The notes under the pieces were generated by a model. The model saw only the letters and a program-made list of their open reading frames with translations. It was not told where the DNA came from and searched no databases. 64,000 nucleotides of DNA from Gonatopus flavifemur (lineage: Eukaryota > Arthropoda > Insecta > Hymenoptera > Dryinidae), in the NCBI GenBank assembly GCA_018340375.1, contig JAFFJZ010000004.1, positions 46,044,001 to 46,108,000 on the forward strand, read 5' to 3'. Of this stretch, positions 56,685 to 64,000 are shown one piece after another. The position numbers were made by a program, and so were the translations under genes. The number at the start of each line of letters is the position of its first letter. Within the stretch, counting starts at the first letter, position 1.

Positions 56685-57625
56685 TTCAGAAAGTATGGAA
56701 CTGCTCAAAATATTTTGTGAAAATATGTTCATACTGTGTATTGTGAAGAATCTTTGTGTAGAATCACATGAATTTCAACCCCTTGAAACACTGTTGGAAC
56801 GTTGCAATGATGAATAAACACTCTCCATAGTTTATGCAGAAATGAGTGGATTTCTCAAAAAATTTAAGATTTTTCTATATGTGAAGAAATGAAGATAATA
56901 TTCATGTAAAACATGAATGTTTATTTTCCCGTGGAAAGGATTAATTATATTAGTGAGTATATATATATACATATATATAAATATAAAAATATTTCCCAAA
57001 CACTACATATATATAAACAAAAACTACACATATATATCAATATAAGAAATGAATACAAAAAATTGAGGTTACGGAATTCACACGTATGTAGAATCATTTA
57101 TATGTGTGCGAGGAAGAAAATTGTCAAAGTATGCATAATATATGTGAGGAGAAGTTCACGTACCCTTCCCCTAGGCGGCGCTGAAAATCCTTCTAAAAAT
57201 TTTATGATTGAGTTGATGCCCCCTGATCACTGTTCGCTCCATGGGACTCCAGAATAATGCATATATTTACGGACTTATTTCAGTGCTCCCGTACGGAAGT
57301 GATTTTATATGAATATATTAATTACGATTAAGATTAGAAGTAAGACACTAATTACGAGCACGATTAGAATTAATTTTATACACTAGACTGCTAACATGCT
57401 ATAGTTTGTCGCAGTTTTATTGAAGCCGAACACATATAGGAGTATTGTATGTGTTAGTGAGGTAGCCATTTGTCGAAGTGGGAACACAAACATGAATTTG
57501 TATGGGCGTATTTGTGAACGTCATCTCAAGTTTTCTGATAAATATTATTGGAATTTCGATCATCATTATAAATTCGGAATCCTAAATGTGCAGTACCAGA
57601 CGAAGAAACCGTTCTCAACATTGAT
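56685..57625. other. Spacer upstream of the THAP frame
   Basis: Contains a TATATA-rich stretch (56950-57050) and the inverted copy of the short repeat from 42735-42765 near 57190-57225. The frame at 57420-57704 overlaps the THAP exon in another phase and is not called. Confidence 0.4.
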
Positions 57626-58377
57626 ATGGTGCGGAAATGTGCATTTAAAGATTGCAGATCAAATTATGAAAGTGGAGGTGGAATTCAGTATTCCAAGTAA
57701 GTGAATATTATAAATATTTCATATTTTTCTAGGATTTAGAATGAATTCAGGTGTCACATTCAAAGCATGGAATAATTGCATATAAATACATGAAGAACCA
57801 TGATTCACATTCCAATTTTATATCAAGCATCATTAATATGTCCTAACCTATCATAAACTATCAATGTTTATAATGTCGGATCTTCACGTATCGCCCTCAA
57901 TGCGATAAATTCTGTCAACTAACATGATGTGTAATGACAGCAACTGTTCCAAATGAACCAAAACCAGATGCAAAATTTATCTGCGTCTACTTATTTATAT
58001 GCAGTTTTTAGTATTCCATCCATGGATGAAAAACATATATAGAACATGAAGAAAATCTGTATGCTCCAGGTTTCCTTTGGAAAGGCGAGAAATATGTGCC
58101 TCATGGATTCAAAAAGTCGGTAAAGAAAATTGGTTTCCATCTTCACAATCTGTAGTATGTGAACTGCATTTCACAGACAACGATGATCTTTTCCGACCTG
58201 GTACATATGTAAGAAGGTTGAAACCTGAAGCCATTCCTTCTGTACTACTTTTCGGAGCAGCACGGATAATTCCTGTTAAATCATGCAACAGAAAAGAGAT
58301 TCTTCAAACAAATTCTAATATGCTGCGAACCGATCGAAGGCTAATACTTGATGACAACAATACGAGCACATCTTATG
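57626..58377 (+). CDS. THAP-domain protein, first two exons (intron 57697-58069)
   Basis: Exon 1 starts MVRKCAFKDCRSNYESGG and ends at TCCAAGTAAGTG. Exon 2 follows ATGCTCCAG and continues FPLERREICASWIQKVGKE, NWFPSSQSVVCELHF and AIPSVLLF. Splicing keeps the phase (AA plus G gives Lys). All C2CH zinc ligands of a THAP DNA-binding domain are there (C-x4-C, then C-x2-H), as are the invariant Trp and the A-[VI]-P block. Exon 2 is open to 58406, but a donor-like TTATGGTAATA at 58377 would allow continuation beyond the inserted transposons. It could be a host regulator or the 5' part of a second P-type transposase gene, since those begin with THAP. No stop or frameshift interrupts the domain. Confidence 0.75.
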
Positions 58378-58406
58378 GTAATAAAATGTGCACCTCACAG
58401 AATTAA

Positions 58407-58623
58407 TGAAAGAGTGCAAAAGATCTAGTTTCACACTTTATTAGAGTTGTGAGGTATTCAATGCCCTTGTATTTTCACTTTCAAATAATTTTTGAATATA
58501 TACAGTTGAATCATTCACATTCTGTCTCAATTTCATGGATCATTCTGTTATGAAGGATATCTCGTATGGATGGAGGGAGAAATAATCATTCCTTGTTAAA
58601 ATATGACCGAGAAAAAAATTAGA
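58407..58623. other. Presumed intron of the THAP gene
   Basis: AT-rich. Nothing is recognised before the TGCTG repeat begins. Confidence 0.35.
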
Positions 58624-58791
58624 TACACTCAGAGAAAACAATTTGCTGAAATAGCGAATCTAAGAAATTTGCTTTGCAGGTATGATAAATCCTTTCGCTG
58701 AATGAGCAAAAAGTTTGCCATCACAGTAAAAATCTTACTCTTTCAGCAACCGCTTGCTGATCCACAAATTTTGTATTGTATATACACAAAC

Positions 58792-61700
58792 TAGACCGGA
58801 GCGAAAAACAAAAAAGTTTTCAAATGGAAAAGTTGCTACTCGTTAACACAAACATAGGGAAAAAAAAATTTTTGAAATCGGACAATATCTCCCGTTCGCG
58901 CATCGCGTTCAAAATTTTCGAATTGGAACAAAAATTTAACAAATATGCACAAAATTGCAGAAGGGGTATATGCTGTCCAATTGAGCCCATTTTTTTTGTA
59001 TTTAACATGGCTTCGAGGCATAGAATGAGGGAAAAATGCCACACAACCCTCCTCTACCTCTTTCCAACCCCTTTGAAGGGGTGATAATGGACAATTTCCG
59101 TTAAAAATAGCTTGTATCACAGGAGGTGCAAATGGTAACCCATCGACCTGATTTTTCGTACATTAGATGTTTTGAGGCGCGAAGTGGAAAAAATTATTCT
59201 CTACCTCCTCTCTGCATGTTCCTCCCAAGGGGGAGGGGGGCTCTGTCCCGACTACACGAGCTAGAATAGGAATTGCAGATATTTGGCAAAATTTCCTTGT
59301 AGAACGCGCTACGTTTTGTTTTGATTGCCATCCGTTCAGTCGGCGCCTCGGCTTCGTTCCCCACTCCCTTCTTCTCGACTCTGGGATTCCAAGAAACGGA
59401 GCGTATGAGCGAGGAAGCACTCTACTGGTCACTGGAAGTATATGATTATCTGGCTTGTTGCATAGCAAAGGAGCGCTTCTCGGACTGAAAACTTTTTTTA
59501 TCAGCGTTGTTCAAAATTTCATAGCCTGCATTAGATCACGATCACATCGATCACCAATTTCATTTCATGTATGTTATTAAATCGTATGATCATATAATTC
59601 ATTGGCTTGTCGCAGAACATTCTTCGCTAATGTTAATTAAATCTAATTATATCTAGGATGTTCAGTGCATCACGTTGACGTAGAAATATTCATATTAGAA
59701 CGAACCAATCTAACAATATTGGATTGTCTTTGAGTGACGAATATAATTTCGAGAATTTATTGAAATTTCAAGAATTTTTAAACAATAATACGCATCTTAC
59801 AATATCAGGTGTGACCAATCACCTCTCTTGATCTCGATTATGGCACTCACTCGTAGTGCTCATGCTCATGCACCCTGCCCATTTTTTGGTGCACCAAAAC
59901 CACTACCACCGGCGGTTCTTCCCACCAATGCCGATATCGTAAAATGTTGGAATGAAGTCAAGTATGACATGGCAGTAAAGTCTAGTGACTGTGAACCTGG
60001 AAGGAACTTGAGCTTCTCAGACGTGGCAAACATTGTAGCTCAACAGATTGAGTCAATATATTCCAAAGCTTCGATTCCTGTCGCGTGTCACACAAGAGTC
60101 GTTCAAAAGATCAAGCAACTGCATGATTGCTATTATGCACTTCGTAAATCATATCAAAGGGACAAAACCAGGGCTGGAAAAAAGAATGAGTACAATGACT
60201 TCATTCATAAATCTTATAACACATTATTTGACATATCATCTTGCAAGTGCAAGATGACACTACAATGCAATTGCAGAAAAACCTTTGAGAAATGTATTTG
60301 TCCAAATCCTGTAGTTGTCAGCTGCAATTGCCGTAAGGATAGGAAAATACCTACATTGGAACTGAAGTTTCTCTACGCACAAAGACACCTCAGAATAGGT
60401 AAAATTGGATTGACGGTAGATAAGAAGGAAACACAGAAACTTACATCAAAGTTACAAAGAAAAGCTCGTCAGCTGAATCTGCTTAGCGTGCAAATACAAG
60501 ACTTGCCTGGTCCCTCCGTTGGCAGTACCGATCCGGAAACAGAAGAGAAAAATTTTGATGTCGATGATGATTCGGACTTTCAGCCCACACGTTTTTCGTC
60601 TGCCCTGTCAAGAAGCTCAAAGTCCTCACAGATGCGCCTGTCGCTTCCAACAACTGCTTTGACAAGTACTCGTTTTGGCCTGTCTGACAGAGCAACACAT
60701 CTAGCGTGCTGAAAGACCTAGGTCTTATTACTGATAGTGATACATCTCTGATCGTTGATAGGAGCAAAATTAGAAGAGAAAAAGAAAAGTGCAGAGTAAA
60801 ACGTAGTAATTTAGAGCGACGGGAACATCAAATGAACGGCCCAATGTGTGTATACTTTGATGGTAGGGCGGATAACACTTTAGTGTTGGTTGAAAAAGGA
60901 GTAAAACGATACTAATCTGTAAAAAAAGAGGATCATATTACAGTAATTGAGGAACCGGGTTCAAAGTATCTTTGCCATCTAGTACCTACTTCCAAAAGTG
61001 GAAAGGACACTGCTTTCTGCATCATAGACTATTTCGAAGAAAATGAAATAGATACTTCTAAAATTGAAGTAGTTGGGACTGATGGGACAGCAACAAACAC
61101 TGGCTGGAAACGGGGAGCAATTAAGTATATAGAAATGCGTTTGAAGAGGCCAATACAGTGGGTGATCTGTCTTTTACATTTCAATGAGTTACCTTTGAGG
61201 CATCTTGTAGAAACATTTGATGGTACAACCGCAGGACCGAAGTCTTTGAGTGGCCCTCTCGGCGAACGGCTGGTTGGTTGCGAGTCTTTGCCTGTAGTTG
61301 CATTTAATAAAATTGAATGTGTCATTCCACAAATTGACCCACAAATTTCGAGTAAAGACCAGAGATACCTACATGACATTGCCGTTTCCATTGCTGCTGG
61401 GTCTTGTTCCTTGGACCTAGCGAATCGAGATCCGGGACCAATATCTCATGCTCGGTGGTTGACGACAGCGAACCGGTTTTTGAGACTATATATTTAATTT
61501 GAAAACCCACCTGAAAATCTCATCAACATCGTTACATACATCATGACTGTATACGTACCCATGTGGTTTGAAATTAAGACAAGATCTTCAATAGTTGAAG
61601 GACCTAAGCATATTTTTGAATGCATCAAGAGATGTAGAGGCTTACCTGCAGAAGTCCAAGAAGTGACGAAGAAAGTTATTCAAAGGAATGCCTTCTTCGC

Positions 61701-62751
61701 CCATCCCGAAAACCTCCTTCTTTCGATGGTTATGGATGATAGGCAAGATGTTCGGGAGCTGGGCCTTCGGCGAGTATTGAAATCCAAAGAAACTACCACA
61801 AAGGGTAAATCTATCAGAAATTTCTTAGTTCCGGCCATAAATTTTGATGCTCATGATTATTTTGATATCATAAATTGGTCTGCAACCAAAATCACATGTC
61901 CACCTCTTTTGGCAACCCTTTCATCAGCTGATATTGCAGACTTGATTTCTCAAGGAAAAAAACCAACTCTTTCTCTGAATCTAGCAGACATACCCTGTCA
62001 TACTCAAGCCGTAGAGCGCAGTGTTAAGCTAGTAACACAGGCCTCTTCAGCAGTTTATGGTCATGAGAGACGTGATGGTTTCATAAGAACTACACTCGCC
62101 TCTCGTGCTACCATGTCAAAATTTGAGACCAAATCGGAATTCGCAGTCCCTGAATGTGCATAATTCTCCACGCCCACGTTTGATTGGTTGGTTGAGCAGG
62201 GTGTGGGTGGAACTTGCAGTGCAGCCACCTTCCCGTGGTAAGTTCTGAGTCGTTCAAGGAAGGACGGGCCAAGAGCTGCAAATCTTCGGCCCCTCAGGGG
62301 AAATAACGAAGGAAGGGGAATACTTTTTTTACTTTCAGCCTTAAAGTTGCCTTATGTACGAAAAATCAAGTCAATAGTTCAGTATTTGCATCTTCTGCAA
62401 TACGAACTGCTTTTAACGAAACTTGTTCATCTTCACCCCCTCGAGGGGCTTGGGGGTGGGAGGGGGGGGGGTAGAAGAGAGGTATGCGGCATTCTTCCCG
62501 TATTCTACAGTTCAAAACAATGTTATGTATAAAAAATGAGCTTGACCGGACAGGATTCACACCTCCTACAGTTTTTCGTATATCTGTTCAAATTTGTTCA
62601 AATTCGGAAAAATTTTGAACGCGATGCGCGAACGGAAGATATTGTCCGATTTCAAAAATTTTTTTTTCCCTGTGTTTGTGTTAACGAGTAGCAACTTTTC
62701 CGCACTATTACGATTCCATTTGAAAACTTTTTTGTTTTTCGCTCCGGTCTA
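58792..62751 (+). mobile_element. 3.96 kb DNA transposon of unplaced superfamily, 8-bp target duplication
   Basis: The ends are TAGACCGGAGCGAAAAAC and the inverse. Terminal inverted repeats are about 370-410 bp (58792-59170 and 62338-62751), including AATTTTTGAAATCGGACAAT and its inverse. The flanking 8-mers are ACACAAAC (58784-58791) and ATACAAAC (62752-62759), one mismatch. It encodes one plus-strand transposase with three lesions. Confidence 0.85.
59840..62163 (+). pseudogene. Transposase of an arthropod family not assigned to a named superfamily
   Basis: It starts at MALTRSAHAHAPCPFFGAP. The N-terminal half has a Cys-rich block (CKCKMTLQCNCRK, CICPN, SCNCRKDRK). After a frameshift near 60705 come SVLKDLGLITDSD and DRSKIRREK, then VYFDGRADNTLV and VVGTDGTATNTGWKRGA (candidate Asp residues), LLHFNELPLRHL, SHARWLTTANRFLRLY, AFFAHPENLLLSMV and PCHTQAVERSVKLVT (candidate Glu), ending near RDGFIRTTLASRATM. 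In-frame stops lie at 60913-60915 and 61495-61497. I have seen this arrangement in uncharacterised proteins of many arthropods. The 8-bp target duplication suggests a hAT- or P-like mechanism. The residue assignment is inference. Confidence 0.75.
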
Positions 62752-62895
62752 ATACAAACTGGTAGAAAATTAGCTGATTTAGCAAATATCTTGCTACAAC
62801 AGGAAGATTTTCGCTATAACAGAGAACGTTTCTCTAGTGCAGCAAAATTTCTTTCAGGATTGCTATTTGAACCAGAATTTCTTTTCTGCGTGTAC

Positions 62896-64000
62896 TTTTT
62901 AGCGGCCATCCCTCAGAAAAATTTCCCTTATTCTTGTGAAATTTCTCCATTTTTCCCATACCTCTTCTCCATTTTTTCTTTATTCTTTTCTCAAAACATG
63001 GAAAAAGTAAAGGGAAAATATGGAAATTTTGCAAGGCGAAATGAACAGGAGAAACTTCTTAACAGAAAACGATTGAGAAAATTTCAAGATTCATGTTGCA
63101 AATATTCAATTAATTTTCAATCCTATTTGGTGCCCAGATAACACAGAGTTCGTCGATGAATTCTTGAAGAGCTCTTCAAGAACTCTAGAGTTCAAATGCT
63201 ATTCTTAAAGAATTCTTCAAGAACCCTGTGCTATCTGGGTGGGTTCCCAATACATCGATTGCTTGTTACGAAAATCTATATTCCGAACATAGGACAACCG
63301 AAAATTCATCATATCGAATATATTTAATTGAATAACAACTGCCATTTCTCGCAGATTCTACAAGATCGATGAATCTGATGGCTTCCGGCATAGTGAACTC
63401 CGGCTGTTAACGTTTGGAATATGGGGTGTCGGTACAATAAGCATCCGATTCAAGGATATCATTTTGTGTATTGGGAGCTCACCTTTTATCTATATCATTC
63501 TCCTGAATGAGATGTCCGTTATAAACCGTATGAGAAATTGGTTTATTCCTTTTTCATTAGTTATTTGGAAATCTAAGTAGTAATTGGAAGGATGTTAATA
63601 TTATGTATACTCAATTTGTGATTGTTTCATAGATCTAATATCTGATGATTCACATTATCGCGTGGAAAATAAAAATGACTTGGCCAGTTAAAATCAGATT
63701 GAAACTATGAAAAGCACCAACATATTCAGTTCTATTGGAGACACCAACCTGTTGAGAGATTTTGAAGCAGTTCAAACTAAAATTGCACAAGAAGGTGATT
63801 GATTAAAAATATGCATTATTGTTGTCTCATTTGCATTTGATGGCTTAGATGTGGTTGTTTTATTTGAAGTCTCCTAAAGGAGTATTTTTTTTTAAGCAAT
63901 AATCAGAATTTTATATTGTGTGTTCCTGTTTAATCATTTGGAACAAAATATAGGGAAAAATTCAATGATGTAATCATATTTCCGATTTTTTACAGATCAA
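62896..64000. other. Right-hand flank with weak exon-like segments
   Basis: At about 63352-63581 a CTCGCAG acceptor-like site is followed by an open frame without ATG (FYKIDESDGFRHSELR, then a hydrophobic stretch) ending in TAG. At 63714-63796 an ACATATTCAG acceptor-like site is followed by SIGDTNLLRDFEAVQTKIAQ and an AAGGTGATT donor-like site. These could be downstream exons of the THAP gene, with all the transposons of 58.6-62.9 kb in its intron. No homology is recognised. A short inverted pair, AAGAATTCTTCAAGAACCCTG near 63208 and AGTTCGTCGATGAATTC near 63147, is also present. Confidence 0.3.

Larger units (their letters stand above)
58624..62895. mobile_element. TGCTG-dyad repeat element, copy 3, split by a 4 kb transposon
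   Basis: The left part (58624-58783) starts TACACTCAGAGAAAACAATTTGCTG. The right part (62760-62895) ends with the inverse of TACACGCAGAAAAGAAATTC. Both contain TTGCTGAAATAGCGAA-like dyads. Joined, the two halves match the size and ends of the copy at 37971-38256. Confidence 0.75.

Noticed and set aside
58820..59468. Minus-strand frames in the left end of the 4 kb transposon
   Set aside because: They lie in the terminal inverted repeat and have no motif.
1..64000. tRNA and rRNA genes
   Set aside because: I looked for cloverleaf-like B-box words and conserved rRNA blocks by eye and found none convincing. A tRNAscan/Rfam run would be decisive.

Overview
The window looks like an arthropod, most likely insect, nuclear genome segment. 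It is AT-rich and has spliced genes with GT-AG introns. Its transposon families are typical of insects: RTE-like LINE, Ty3/Gypsy with an envelope gene, Polinton, P, hAT, piggyBac and Tc1/mariner DD41D. I see no intact ordinary housekeeping gene. The only gene-like host candidate is a THAP-domain reading frame near 57.6-58.4 kb. The species cannot be told from the sequence.

Layout. 0-1.9 kb holds the 3' half of a non-LTR retrotransposon with nonsense codons. 2.9-3.5 kb holds two short palindromic elements. 4.1-8.4 kb is a 4.3 kb foldback element with ~560 bp inverted arms, hexanucleotide tracts, a GC-richer insert and a fragment of a Mutator-like transposase. 8.6-9.6 kb and 16.6-17.4 kb are two foldbacks of one family. 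11.16-12.67 kb is a nearly perfect 1.5 kb palindrome with mariner-type ends. 12.7-17.7 kb (minus strand) is the capsid-gene side of a Polinton/Maverick (adintovirus-like) element: protease, an exonuclease-like or unknown protein, major capsid, a basic protein, a pVI-like protein and the penton. The penton is interrupted by the second foldback.

20.9-33.1 kb (minus strand) is a decayed Ty3/Gypsy element with the order gag, pol, accessory, env. The gag has about ten zinc knuckles and is interrupted by a TTAA-flanked piggyBac element. The accessory gene encodes a protein with three internal Cys/His repeats plus a C-terminal double CxxC module. The env resembles the glycoproteins of chuvirus-type negative-strand RNA viruses. 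I consider this element the most novel item in the window. No LTR pair could be matched.

35-45.7 kb is a field of short palindromes and MITEs. One hairpin MITE has a complete DD41D mariner-type transposon (40559-42589) in its AT-rich loop. 46.4-49.8 kb is a spliced P-element-type transposase with its catalytic triad present. 50489-56676 is a complete hAT element with a perfect 8-bp target duplication and a decayed BED-finger transposase gene. It carries nested repeats, including an array of eight short dyads. 57.6-58.4 kb is the two-exon THAP domain. 58624-62895 is a copy of a TGCTG-dyad repeat, split by a 3.96 kb transposon with long inverted ends, an 8-bp target duplication and a transposase family I cannot place in a named superfamily. 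The last 1.1 kb contains only weak exon-like segments.

Almost every transposase and polyprotein is broken, so the region is mainly a layered fossil record. The nesting gives relative ages: foldback into Polinton, piggyBac into Gypsy gag, mariner into hairpin MITE, the 4 kb element into the TGCTG repeat, and a 9-bp-duplication MITE into the hAT element.
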